In this document: in pieces, positions 53,532 to 63,880 of the stretch
Layout of the letters: each line of letters starts with the position of its first letter
How positions within the stretch are numbered: the first letter of the stretch is position 1
Source of the DNA: Leptobrachium leishanense
Lineage: Eukaryota > Chordata > Amphibia > Anura > Megophryidae
DNA: 64,000 nt
Reading direction: 5' to 3'
NCBI GenBank assembly: GCA_009667805.1
Contig: CM019063.1
Span: 56,590,881-56,654,880 of the forward strand
Position numbers and translations under genes: made by a program
The notes under the pieces: generated by a model
Seen by the model: only the letters and a program-made list of their open reading frames with translations
What the model was told of the DNA's origin: nothing
The model's database searches: none

Positions 53532-53981
53532 GGCTGGGGTCAGACGAGCGTAGTGTTCACGTCCGTGATTGCGCCTAATAGTACGTCCGTGATAGCATGA
53601 CAGAAAGCCCATCGGAGCCTGACACATGAAGTACGACCGCACTGAACTGCGGACGCACATCGGCCGCGGCCCACGGACGCAAGGCAGGCAAGAACGTACA
53701 ACCACTAGAACGGCCGCACAAAGTGCGCTGCGTCCGCAACGTCTGCATAGCTTTGTGTGTGAGTGATGGAACGTGGTCAGACGGACTGCATTTATACGTC
53801 CAGCATTTTTCACGGACAAAATGGTTTTGCTTTTTATTTTATTTTTCCTCCTACATCCGTCAAAAAATAAACGTCAGTGAAAAAAACGGACTGTGTGGCC
53901 ACTACTGTGTCTTCCGTACTGACGTACGTCCGTGTGCACGGACGTACAGTCCGTAGAAATCACGCTCGTCTGACCCTAGCC
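53532..53981. mobile_element. Harbinger-like MITE, copy 4
   Basis: Starts GGCTGGGGTCAGACGAGCGT, ends ACGCTCGTCTGACCCTAGC, C. Target duplication TAA at 53529-53531 and 53982-53984. The frames 53376-53819 and 53723-53956 are chance. Confidence 0.93.
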
Positions 53982-54133
53982 TAAACTAACTGAAAAAATG
54001 TGTCAAAAGTTGTGCAGGTTGCCATTGGTTTTCTTATATATATATACATACATATATATACTGTATATCACTTTTTGTCCTCCACCACAACAGTTGTAAG
54101 TACTGATTTGCCCTACGGGTCCAAGCATCCACT

Positions 54134-54220
54134 GCAACTGGTCATCATGCCTAGCTCCTGCTGATGAGGGTCCAACAAACCCGAAACAGCGCTGTCGTAG
54201 AAGTGGCTTTGACCAGTTGC
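54134..54220 (+). ncRNA. hammerhead ribozyme-like motif
   Basis: Core CTGATGA (54161-54167), stem II GGGT/ACCC (54168-54171 with 54179-54182), GAAA (54183-54186), stem III CAGC/GCTG (54187-54194) and cleavage triplet GTC (54194-54196). The outer part of stem I is an 11-bp perfect helix, GCAACTGGTCA (54134-54144) with TGACCAGTTGC (54210-54220). The inner stem I pairs only if shifted by one base (CTCCTGC with GTAGAAG), so one core base may be lost. Order is that of type I hammerheads. Possibly a Penelope-like or retrozyme remnant. Confidence 0.6.
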
Positions 54221-55033
54221 ATAAACCTGATCTGTGCTAAAAAAAAGCCCTAGTATGGCATTGATTGATTGAAGGGTTCTGTGTAAAAACAGACACAGGA
54301 TGCAATAAAAGTGAGACAGAGGTCATTTGCATATCCTACCCAGAGTTCCTTGCTGCATACAGGAATGCAGCACAGGGTCTCTGGGATGCAGTTCTTTGAA
54401 TTGCTGTGATGTGCAGATGGCTTCTGCAATAATAAACGTAAATATATATAATGAGAACAAACCCTCTTGACATCTGTTTTGAAATCTGTGACTAATCTTA
54501 GTAAAAACTATAGATAAGATATAGATAAGACATAAACAAACCTTGTTGGGTGATTAAGCCGTGCGCTGCTGCAACTGGACATGAAATAGCATTTTAATTT
54601 GCTCTGTATAAGATATGATATAATCAATACAACCCTTTACATTGAATTTCCCATTGCTGATGAATACAGAAGCATCCCTGACCGCAGGATATAAATCATC
54701 AGGCACAGCCTAGCATCTCCCGCACGTCCATTTTCAGGTACATGTGGACTAGACGTAACGAGAATATATGTTAGAGAATTGTACGTTGCAGTAGAAGGGG
54801 GTTTCAGCACGAAAACATATTATAAGGCTTTAATTTACTCTTCTGAGGGAAGACATTTCTTTTACAAAAGACGTAAAACGATTATATTTTTATCTTTAAA
54901 ATATAAAATAATATTTTTTAAATAAAAATGATCATAGAATCCTGTGGGCCCTATTCCATGGTTGTCATTAACAAGGGAGACGCTAGTTGAATATTCATCT
55001 ACCAGCCGTTAACCAACCATTATCATCTCACCT
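54221..55033. other. unclassified sequence
   Basis: No gene or repeat end recognised. Confidence 0.4.
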
Positions 55034-55037
55034 TTAA

Positions 55038-55513
55038 CCATTTCTCTACCAAGTGATTTTTCAAAAAAAACATTGTCAGAAACCAATGTTTTTTTGTAAA
55101 ATAATTTTTAATTAATTATACATTTATAAATATTTGCGTTTACACCTATTGTATGTCTTACTATAAATAACCTATTTTTGGCCATTAGATGGCACCATCT
55201 ACTGCCAAATTGAGTTAGAGGTTTGGGCTGCTGGTTTATTTTCTTCTATTTCTCCCTGCGTCGGCTGCTGAAAGCCCGATATTTCAGAGCATTCATCAGC
55301 TGATTTTACGGTTTTAGCTCTTTGGGCATCATTGCCCACAGGGCTAAAACTTCGGGGGTACCTTCTGCAGCCCAAAAGCAAACAAAAGTCGTTTGCAGCA
55401 AACAAATTTCATTTGCTTTTGGGCTGCAGATCAGCAGATTGAGATATCTCGATATCGGGACACCAGATGGTGCCTTTGAAGCCCGAGATATCTCAATATC
55501 GGCAATGAAAGGG
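55038..55513. mobile_element. TTAA-target MITE with strong hairpins
   Basis: TTAA at 55034-55037 and 55514-55517. Ends CCATTTCTCTACCAAGTG and, inward from the right, CCCTTTCATTGCCGATATTG. Inside, CTGCAGCCCAAAAGCAAA (55366-55383) pairs with TTTGCTTTTGGGCTGCAG (55414-55431), and GATATCTCGATATCGGG pairs with CCCGAGATATC. Confidence 0.72.
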
Positions 55514-55756
55514 TTAACATCGGTATTCCAAACAAGACGCTAAAGTTGGCTGGAGACATTAAAATTTCTTGGCGAGATGTTACAAAGTTTACGGAGCTGT
55601 GAAATTAACGGCCGGGGCTACTGAAAGTGGACGCACGTGCACAGCTGATGCTAATTAAACCCCTGTGTCTGTATTTGTGTATTTCAGTCCTGGTGTAAAC
55701 TTAACCAGACCCTGAACAACTCCATAAGTTTCAACTGCTCAAGGAAGTTACACCAG

Positions 55757-56328
55757 AGGCCTGTTCAATACCTCAGCAGCTGCTGAATTGCTGCAGCGCA
55801 GCAATTCAGTTTGCTGCAGCAGTGTCGTTGAACCCTTTGGATGCGAATTTTGAATCCAAAATGGCCGACAATTTCTTAATGAAAAATTCAGATTGTTTTT
55901 CGGATCACTCGGACAAAATATAATAAAGAGAAGCAGTCAGCACAATTCCGTTTTGTATGCACACACCACAAATGATATTATTATTGAATAAACGTTATGT
56001 TTACTTCTGAAACAAAATATAAATTGAACTGTAATATATGTCTATGTGCAGGGGGAAATAATAAATACATATTTTGTGCTTTGGTGAACAAAAACCTCAA
56101 AATTAACATTGCTGTACGGAATTATTACTTGCTTCGAGGCGGCGGCCATCTTGCTGTAGGGCATTGTTACTTGCTTCATGCGGCGGCCATCTTTAAAACG
56201 TCACACTCAGCATCTCCTCGGGTCGCTGCAAGTGCTAGGTTAGCACTGCTGAGCGCTGAGCGGTTGAACGGCGTTCAATGCAAGTTGCTAACTTAGCACT
56301 TGCAGCGGCTGAAGTATTGAACAGGCCT
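55757..56328. mobile_element. DNA transposon, 572 bp, AGGCCTGTTCAATAC ends
   Basis: Ends AGGCCTGTTCAATACCTCAG and CTGAAGTATTGAACAGGCCT. The 3-bp duplication CAG is at 55754-55756 and 56329-56331. The interior has further inverted GCTGCAGC arms. No transposase. The superfamily is not determined. Confidence 0.85.
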
Positions 56329-56400
56329 CAGGGTTTACGTGTTGTTATGATCATAACACCAGCTTTAAGGAGGCATTAAACCCCCACTGGTTCACACCTA

Positions 56401-57139
56401 GGGCTCTATTAACGTCTTCACGCAAACGTTAAAGCGTGCGCAAAAACGCATAACCGCTAGGGGTAAAACCCTTTGTGCAGAACGATTTATTACAATGTCC
56501 GTGCAAAAAAATGCACGTTAACGTCTACCGCTGGTGAACCTGCACGAACCCTTTGCGAGCGTAATGTACTTTGCGCGTCCTATATTTAACATTGTGAGCG
56601 CAAATGCGTTTGTGCGCTGGTACGCGGATAGTATTACAATCTACGCGCAAATTTTAACGAACGACGTTTGCGCGCATAATTTTAACGTCTTTTAAAAGCT
56701 GGTGGTAACGGCAAATCTGAACGTCCTGGACGAAACCAAATACACCAGCCCGGAAAAAAAAATACAGCAAAGTATAGTTACACATTCTACACATACCCAA
56801 ACAAGAAAATTGAAAAGTTGTGCGTTCTTTTATTATTGCTGCAGCATATATACTCAGATTGATTTTGACAGGCGCAAAAACTGAACGGGAGACAATTGTG
56901 GTTCTTAATCCAGATTGGCTGAATCGCGTGAAAAAACAGTCCGCACACCGATTTCTGCGCGCAACGTTAATGTGCGTGCGGTTTTGCACGTCTTTTTTAC
57001 ACGCGTTATTTTTTGACAGATGAAAAAATGCGCTCGGATTGTAATACCAGCGTTAATTTATGCACGTTAACGTTTAAAGCTGCGCGCAAAAAGAATAGCG
57101 CTGCGCGTGCGCTTTTGCACGTAGCAGTTAATAGAGCCC
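56401..57139. mobile_element. DNA transposon, 739 bp, GGGCTCTATTAAC ends
   Basis: Ends GGGCTCTATTAACGTC and GCAGTTAATAGAGCCC. The 3-bp duplication CTA is at 56398-56400 and 57140-57142. The subterminal regions are rich in AACGTT, GCGCAAA and TGCACG, many of them inverted across the element. Confidence 0.85.
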
Positions 57140-57145
57140 CTAGAC

Positions 57146-57312
57146 CAGGCCTCAAAATTTCCACTCGCCTGCTCGCATTTGGCGAGTGGAAATTACATGA
57201 GGGCGAGTGGGAATGCAGAGGCAGGGCAGGATAAGGGGATAGGTGGGGCAACTATTGGTGAGTAACTCTTAAGGCCTGTCTAGTAGCTTGGGACTTGAAA
57301 TTTTGAGCCCTG
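57146..57312. mobile_element. hAT-like MITE, 167 bp
   Basis: Ends CAGGCCTCAAAATTTCCACT and ACTTGAAATTTTGAGCCCTG. Flanks CCCTAGAC and CCCTAGTC (7 of 8). It landed at the right edge of the preceding element. The two arms both carry GGCGAGTG. Confidence 0.85.
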
Positions 57313-57535
57313 CCCTAGTCGTTACATTTATTCAACGTACAGGTTGCTGTTCAGGCGTTTTTTTAAGGACTTGTCCCTCCCTTGTAAAGTATGGGAGGTG
57401 CCAAGTACAGTACACGAACGCAAGAAGCTCGGAAAGTCTCCTTTAACAACGAGTTTGTAACGAGATATGAAAAAATTAAGCTAATAACAACAACCTTGGA
57501 ATAAGGCCGATAGTTTTTTTGTGAGAAAAAGAGAG
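57313..57535. other. unclassified sequence
   Basis: No feature recognised. Confidence 0.35.
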
Positions 57536-57965
57536 GTTTGTGAGGGTCCTGAGAAGGAGCAACGACTCTAGTGGCCTGCTCTACGGTGGGGCCGCTCAGG
57601 TCTCACAAGGTTTTAGCTCGATTGTGCCACTACAGGGACGAATGCTCCTTATGCAAATAAGCCGCAATCACCCAGAAAGGGTGGCCCGTACTGAAATGCC
57701 AACGACGTCATCCCTGCACTAGAGGTGCAGCAACCCCCAAAGATCATTTCGGCCTTGTTCGGCCTCATCAGGAGGGTATAGCTGACACCACTCTAGCTGC
57801 ATCAAGCAAGAGGTCCACTTCTGGATTACCCTGTAGACTTATAGTGAGGAAAAGAGAGGTTTGTGAGGGACCTGAGAACGAGCAACGGAACTAGCCTGCT
57901 CTACGGTGGGACCCGCTCAGGTCTTTACAAGGTCTTAGCTCGATTGTGCCATTACAGGGATGAAT
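57536..57965 (-). repeat. hammerhead-bearing satellite, ~1.3 monomers, ~323-bp period
   Basis: The monomer start GAGAGGTTTGTGAGGG occurs at about 57532 and 57855. The shared body includes GCTCAGGTCTCACAAGGTTT, TAGCTCGATTGTGCCA, the octamer ATGCAAAT (57651-57658) and CACCCAGAAAGGGTGG. It matches 40205-40490. The 36-bp starting block is single here, but expanded about twentyfold at 39485-40205. Confidence 0.85.
57730..57780 (-). ncRNA. hammerhead ribozyme core in satellite DNA
   Basis: The minus strand has the complete hammerhead core: CTGATGA (57771-57765), a perfect stem II GGCC/GGCC closed by the loop GAACAA (57764-57751), then GAAA (57750-57747). Stem I is TACCCTC (57778-57772) with GGGGGTT (57738-57732), five Watson-Crick pairs and one G-U. 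Stem III is very short and weak, as in the newt satellite 2 type. The cleavage triplet would be TTT, allowed in principle but unusual. A ~323-bp satellite carrying a type I hammerhead is the known amphibian arrangement; activity of this copy is inferred as possible. Confidence 0.75.
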
Positions 57966-58035
57966 GCTATTTTTTTCTCTGCAGATGAAATGGTGCTAAT
58001 TGTGAAATCATCAAACGCATGAATGAAATATTTGG

Positions 58036-58622
58036 AGGGTTATTCAGAAAGCACCGAAAATTTCACAGAAAATTTGATGATTTCTTGTTCGGGGAACTTC
58101 GTTGTGATTTGGCTATTCCAGTTCACCAACCCAGCGGTGAATACACTAGGCCGACAACGACCGCTGCCCACCAAATGCCGCCGAACTGACCACCAAACGA
58201 CACCGAAGACCACTGAACTGACTGCCAAACGCTGCCAACCTGCAGGACTCCCATCGGAACTCTCGTTCCACGCATTTCGGTGTGCTTTGGTGATTCCAGT
58301 TCACGACCCTATGGCAAATTCACTATTACCCGCACGGTCCCCAAAGTGCGGCAAATGTGGAACCGCCAATTGCAGGACTACCCCTGCCGAACTGCCGAAC
58401 TGACTGCCAAACGCCGCCGATTGCAGAACTACCCCCCGGAACTCTGCTATTCTTTAAAAGGTGTTTAAAACGATAAAAATGCATGAAAATGTGTGGAAAT
58501 AATAATAAAAAAGGTCCTATAAAATTATAATAAAAAGGTATTACAGAATAAAAAAAAAAATCCATAACAAATATTGGAATAAAAAAATTCACCCAAAAAA
58601 TCCAGAAAAATGGCTAAAAAAT
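58036..58622 (-). mobile_element. 902-family copy, minus orientation, 5' part missing
   Basis: Starts GAGGGTTATTCAGAAAGCAC. CCAGTTCACCAACCCAGCGG, AACTGACTGCCAAACGCTGC, AATGCATGAAAATGTGTGG and AAGGTATTACAGAATA match the divergent sub-family at 37723 and 46617. It fades at about 58622. Confidence 0.7.
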
Positions 58623-59366
58623 GTTCTATGCTGCTTTTTAGGAAACACGCAGGCAAAATGATCCAAACATTTCTCTTTCTTTTGGCTTTATTAGGGCAAA
58701 AATTTTCATATTGCAATAATTGTTTAGATTAAAATGACTTTCTAGAAGAGGTGGGTCTGCTGAAAAAAATAAAGGTCATAATTTAAGTTGTGTACGTTTC
58801 TGAGAAATAAATCTGCTGAAATCAGTGACTAGACACAGATAGGGCCTATTGGTGTGAACTGTCTCAGCAGTGAAGGGGTAAATAGCATTTTTATTTTAAA
58901 ATCAGTGTATCAGCATCCCATGTAAGGACATTTCTTTTACTCTACGATTTATTTTGCAACTTTTGGGAAATCATACAATGGCGTGAGTCAGTTATTAAAA
59001 TTAGATTCTTGGGAAACAGTGAAATACTTGTTGCTATTTGCATGCAAAATAAATTATATTAGTGTAGATTATCTCCTCCAGGACACGGCTTCAGAAAAAT
59101 ATATTTAACGTTTTTGAGCACATTGAGTTTTGTATATTAATGTCTTATGATGAACTACAAGCACTTCGATACGGTTTTGTACAAGACGTTAGAGACGGGT
59201 CAGCGGGAATCTGGGAGTGAAGTCAAGATGTGGAAACTAGCCTTGTTAGTCAATGTGCCGGGTGTATAACACCGGAGTGAGTGGTAGGGTGTTCCTGGTG
59301 TGCTCAGGGTTAATTGGTCCTGCCTGTCCATCCTGTAGGTCGTTACATACACTTTTTGGATATTTG
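58623..59366. other. unclassified; TTAA-like element end near 58860-58882
   Basis: GAACTGTCTCAGCAGTGAAG, GGGTAAA resembles the right end of TTAA-target elements, with the TTAA mutated to GTAA. Nothing else. Confidence 0.4.
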
Positions 59367-60335
59367 TGTAGCGCTCATCCCCGGAGGAGCCGCTGAATAA
59401 CCCAGGATTGGTCTCACCGCACTAACAATTCACCAATGTACACCAGCACACCGTTATAGATTTTCTCAAATGTACTTTACTGTAAGCAATAAATCTTAAT
59501 AATTACAACTGTACTTTAACCGCGAAAATCGAGCATTCTAGGGAATAAATGACGGTCATATGAAAGCTTAACTATATTAGCGTCTAAACCGTTAGTATAA
59601 TTCTCAGTCCTTTTGGTTCAAAGTCCCACGTTAGAGATACGTTTTCGTTTAAGTCCTAGGGTACCCGGGTACTAGGTCCACTGGCCAGTGGATGGATGAA
59701 TATCTTCGACTAGTCAACGTTGGGGACCTGAAAATGTAGCAAGCAAATAAGTGCGCACTGTTAGCAAAGTCATAGGCCGGAGGCCTCTCACCCAACCGGT
59801 GAAACAGCTTGTCCCGGACCGATGAAACTCTGCAGGAAGGTCCCTCTCGAGAAGGTCCATCCTCTCAGCCATCTGGATCCCGATGCTGTCAGAGTTCACA
59901 CTCCCGAACTGATTCTCCTCAGCCAGAAGTCGAATGCCGCCAGCAATCCACTCCGCCTGCGGCCTACCTACTCGAGGTCCTTCTCGAACGCACTTGGAAC
60001 AGGAACAGTTCAGTGTGACATACAGCAAGTTGATCTGCACACTCCCCGATCACTTCAGCAGTGGATGCCGCCCGTTCTCCGCGCTCCAACTCGCAAAGAT
60101 CCCAGAGAGTTCCACACATGCGACTGCCTTCTCTCACTGCTTTCTCAGTTCTCCCCACGCTGCACACACTCCTCTCACTTCCTGGCGCTGAAGCTTGTTT
60201 CATTCCTCCCTCCCAAGGGTTTCTGGGGGACGTAGTCCATAAGTCTATTACAGTCTTTTCCATACGTTACACTCTGGCTCCCCCTAGAGGCATAACAGTT
60301 GCAGTTCTCAGAGCCAATTCAAACACAGGGCTACA
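59367..60335 (-). mobile_element. solo LTR, 969 bp (LTR-B)
   Basis: Starts TGTAGCGCTCATCCCCGGAG and ends CAAACACAGGGCTACA, with the 4-bp duplication TTTG (59363-59366, 60336-60339). Its minus strand aligns with LTR-A: CAGCGGCTCCTCCGGGGATG near the end, and GTGCTGGTGTACATTGGTGA as in LTR-A's GTGCTGGTGTATATTCATTC. Open frames here (59714-60342) have no domain. Confidence 0.82.
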
Positions 60336-60339
60336 TTTG

Positions 60340-60838
60340 TAATCAGCTACAAGTTAAAAGTAGTGACAGATGGGTCTGTCAGGTCAGCTGTGTCACGCGG
60401 TCCAGCCGTGAGACACGATTTTCTGTCAAATATCTTGATCATTCAGAAGGCCTAGGGTGCCACGCAGTTTTCAGGAGGTCTGTGGGAAAAATCTGCTTAA
60501 ATGGTTAAAATCAAGACTTTTGAGGGCCATACACCAATGCTGCCAACCGTGCTTGTGTATGAGCAGCCTTGATTTGCTGCTCAGCAGAGCTGGCCACTCT
60601 GCCAAGCATGCGCAAACATATCCCCTCGGCGGTCACTCCACCTTTCACCCGTTTCAGCTGTCACAGCAGACTTTCTCAAGATCTGCTTTGATACTTGTTC
60701 AAATATATCTCCCATTGGACTTTACCAGTGTGCCCGGTCCTGTTGTTTTCTGGATGATATCTGTGGGGATATAGCCACCTCAGTCGGTGTGGCATCTGAC
60801 TGTGGTGTACGTTTAACAGTTGAGGGCCCTCCTTTTCA
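60340..60838. other. unclassified sequence
   Basis: A 105-codon frame at 60457-60774 has no recognisable domain. Confidence 0.35.
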
Positions 60839-60846
60839 TCTACACC

Positions 60847-61030
60847 AATGGGTTCCAACCCTGGTCCTCAGGTTCCCCCGAACAGTCCAGGTTTTAAGGA
60901 TCACCTTGGGGAAATGCAGACTGAATCCTGCAATCACTGAGCAGTAAATCATCTCACCTGTGCTGTGCTTCAGAAATCTGGCAAACCTGGCCTGTTTGGG
61001 AGACTTGAGGGTCAGGGTTGGGAACCACGT
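60847..61030. mobile_element. hAT-like MITE, 184 bp (TGGTTCCCAACC type)
   Basis: Ends AATGGGTTCCAACCCTGGTC and GGTCAGGGTTGGGAACCACG. The 8-bp duplication TCTACACC is at 60839-60846 and 61031-61038. Typical of small vertebrate hAT MITEs. Confidence 0.9.
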
Positions 61031-61154
61031 TCTACACCATTACATTTTTTTATCTAAACACAATAACTCCATGTTGGATAGCAGGATCAAATCGCAGGCA
61101 TAGCAAACCATTGTAGGCTGTCCAGTATTCCTTGAAGGAAACATGCATTAGGGT

Positions 61155-61286
61155 CAGGGATGTCAAACTCTGCTCCCACCCCTAGATTTTTATGGCTTAC
61201 AATTCCAATAATTTGTTGAATGCAATAGGTGTTCATGGAGGTTGTAGTTCGGAAACATCTTCGGAGGGCAGAGTTTGATTTCCATG
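61155..61286. mobile_element. hAT-like MITE, 132 bp
   Basis: Ends CAGGGATGTCAAACTCTGCT and GGGCAGAGTTTGATTTCCAT, G are inverted repeats. The flanks do not form a clear duplication. Confidence 0.65.
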
Positions 61287-61555
61287 AATTAAGTGTTCTA
61301 AGGAAATAAACAGGTGGTCACCAATGATCCAATCAAATAGAGAAAGGAGCCAAAGGAACGCTTTCGCTGCAGACGAAGCGCTGGACGCTTCCGCCATTTT
61401 TACATTAGGACGTGTAGCGGTCATGCAGCTTGTTGTCTTTTTACCCCCAACTCAGAGCCTGAGGCTTCAAACGTAGTGGGATGTCTTCTTGTTTTGTCCA
61501 GTTCTGACAATCAAGCAAACTATAAAAATAAGCTGACGATACATAGTGCCCATAG
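61287..61555. other. unclassified sequence
   Basis: No feature recognised. Confidence 0.35.
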
Positions 61556-61558
61556 TGA

Positions 61559-62460
61559 CAGGGTTATTCATAGAGCTCCGAATTGTGGCCGAAAGGTAAC
61601 CGAACAGTGAAATTCAGTGTACGCTTACCTTTCCTGGCCATTCGGCTATTCAGAGAGCAGGCAGTTCGCCAAATGTTGGCGAATTGCCTGCATATACGGT
61701 GCCTGTTCGGTGTCTGTTCAAGGGCAGTGAATTCCCATAGAGAAGCAATGCTTCATCTATTCAGAGAACACAAACCAGCAGTGAAAAGTTGCCGAAATGC
61801 CCTGCCATTCGGTTGCTTCATTCGACAGGTTTATTCAGGTGATTCCCATAGGCTTCAATGTTAAAAATATTCCTGTTTTAAATCAATATCTAAAAAACAG
61901 TTTATTATAATATTCTGCAGTAAAGAGTCTCTTTATTTATAGATTTTTTCGGATCTTTTAAGCATTTTTCTGGATTTTTTTTGCAAAACTCTTTTTCCAA
62001 TTTTTATTTTTTATAAATGTTTTTTCTTTTTTCTGTAACAGCCCTCTTTATTATCATTCACTGGATCTCATATGTAAATTTCAGACATTTTCGCTCTGTA
62101 GTTTCTTTGCAAACAGCGTTTTACTTTTCAAACATTCAGGCGTATTGTTTTTTTTCTCCACTCCATTTGTCTGCGGTGTCGGGTTTTTCCGGCGGCTGCT
62201 CTGCGATCTGATCGGTTCCTGCGCGTCTTCAGGGAGGTTAATCCAGATTCTTTTGGGGGTTTCGGTGTGCATTCGCCTGGGTTTTGCGGCGAGTGTTCGA
62301 CAGGTTTTCGGCAGCTTTTCCCTGCACTACGACGGCCCTGTGGTGCTTGCTGAATACACGGCAGGGTCGCCGAAATGGGATCGCCGAATCAAGCCGAATT
62401 GAAGAGAACGAAAAGTCACCGAATGTGCGGTGACTTTTCGATTCTCTTTGAATAACCCTG
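61559..62460 (+). mobile_element. 902-family DNA transposon, full length (902 bp)
   Basis: Ends CAGGGTTATTCATAGAGCTC and TTCTCTTTGAATAACCCTG. The 3-bp duplication TGA is at 61556-61558 and 62461-62463. Landmarks are identical in order and spacing to the copy at 23961-24862, including the closing AAAAGTCACCGAATGTGCGG hairpin. Non-coding. Confidence 0.92.
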
Positions 62461-62463
62461 TGA

Positions 62464-63040
62464 ATGTTTAGTGTATAAATATAACACATATGGATAGAGG
62501 AGGAAGTTTAAGTAATAATATAACCTTTGTCAGTGGTCAAAAAGTCAGACAAACAGAAACAGTACGGTAATATCACCCAAGCTAAAAACCACAAAAAACG
62601 GTGTAGTGTACTTTCTGGCTATTAGGAACGAAGAAAGGGAAACTAAGGTTATGGATCAGTGATTTACATGGGTCTTGATGGGTGCGTCATCCAATGGAGA
62701 ACCTTGCGTATGGTCAGTTGACCGTAGCAACCAACCTGGGTCATAAATCGTTTCCAAGGTGGAGATATCGTCCTCATGTCTGCTGTGAACTTGATCTGAG
62801 GACGCAAGATCTCCTTGAATTGTTACACAATGTTTTGACTTTGCAATGGTTTTGCAACTTTGCAAGAACACTGGAAGCTGTCCTTCAGTCTGTACAGACA
62901 TGGCGTCTGGAGGCTTTGTAGACAGGTCTGTGGGTTAACTTTTATTAATTTCCCAATATTGCTTTGATGGATAACGTTAAAGTTGCATTTAATTTTTTTA
63001 AATAAATATTTAAAAACAACAAAATGTGCAAACACATTCA
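62464..63040. other. unclassified sequence
   Basis: A minus frame at 62656-62901 (81 codons) has no domain I recognise. Confidence 0.35.
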
Positions 63041-63044
63041 AGCA

Positions 63045-63095
63045 TCCACTGTACAGCGCTACGGAACTTGTTAGCACTTTATAAATACTTGTTAC
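63045..63095 (+). mobile_element. short L2-like LINE tail
   Basis: CACTGTACAGCGCTACGGAA, CTTGTTAGCACTTTATAAAT, ACT is the complement of the 3' tail of the LINE at 26519. An extremely 5'-truncated insertion. Confidence 0.7.
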
Positions 63096-63121
63096 TGGAA
63101 CTGTAGGCATGGCATCACTAA

Positions 63122-63880
63122 CAGGGTTATTCAGAGAGAATCGAAAAATCACCGCACGTTCGGTGACCTTTCATTCCCTGCACTTTGGGGCGATTCGGCG
63201 ATTCCTAGTTTGCCAACCCTGCGGTGTATTCAGCAAGCCCCGCAGGGCCCCCGTAGTGCAGGAAAACTCGCAGAACACTCGCCAAACACTCACCGAACAC
63301 TTACTAAAAACCAGCAGAAACCTTTGCAAAAACCCCGCGGAACACGCCGGAAAAACCCGTCTAGCCGCCGATCACAGCGCAGAGCAGCCGCCGGAAAAAC
63401 CCGACTAGCAGACGTACGTGGTGAAAAAAAAAAAACAGGACGCTTGAAAGTTTCAAAATTTAAACGCTTGGAATGTCTGGAATTTACAAATAAGATCCAA
63501 TGAATGATAGTAAAAAGGACTGTTACAGAAAAAAGAAAAACTATTTTAAAAAAGAAAAAAACGGGAAAAAAAATTGACGAAAAAATCCAGAAAAATGCCC
63601 AAAAAAATCCTAAAAAAATCTAGAAATATAGAGACTCTTTACAGCAGAATAAAATAAACATTTATTATATATTGAGTTAAAACAGGAATATTTTTAACAT
63701 TGAACCCTATGGGATTCGCCTGAATAAACCTGTCGAATGAAACCACCGAAAAGCAGGGCAAATCGGCAACTTTTCTCAGCTGTTCGGTGTCTCTGAATAG
63801 ACGAACCATTGCTTCTCTATGGGGGATTTCACTGCCCTTGAACAGGCACCATATGTGCAGGCAATTCACCAGAATTGGCT
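63122..63880 (-). mobile_element. 902-family copy, minus orientation, 5' end missing
   Basis: Starts CAGGGTTATTCAGAGAGAAT, then ACTTTGGGGCGATTCGGCGA, CTGCGGTGTATTCAGCAAGC, AATATAGAGACTCTTTACAG and CCCTATGGGATTCGCC, ending near GGCAATTCACCAGAATTGG. The family's start is lost. Confidence 0.85.

Noticed and set aside
57540..57722. Possible tRNA or 5S-like gene because of GGTTTTAGCTCGATTGTGCC
   Set aside because: No cloverleaf or internal control boxes could be found; the sequence is a satellite monomer.
59714..60342. Cluster of overlapping open frames on both strands
   Set aside because: They lie in a solo LTR, have no domain or codon signal, and overlap one another in several frames.
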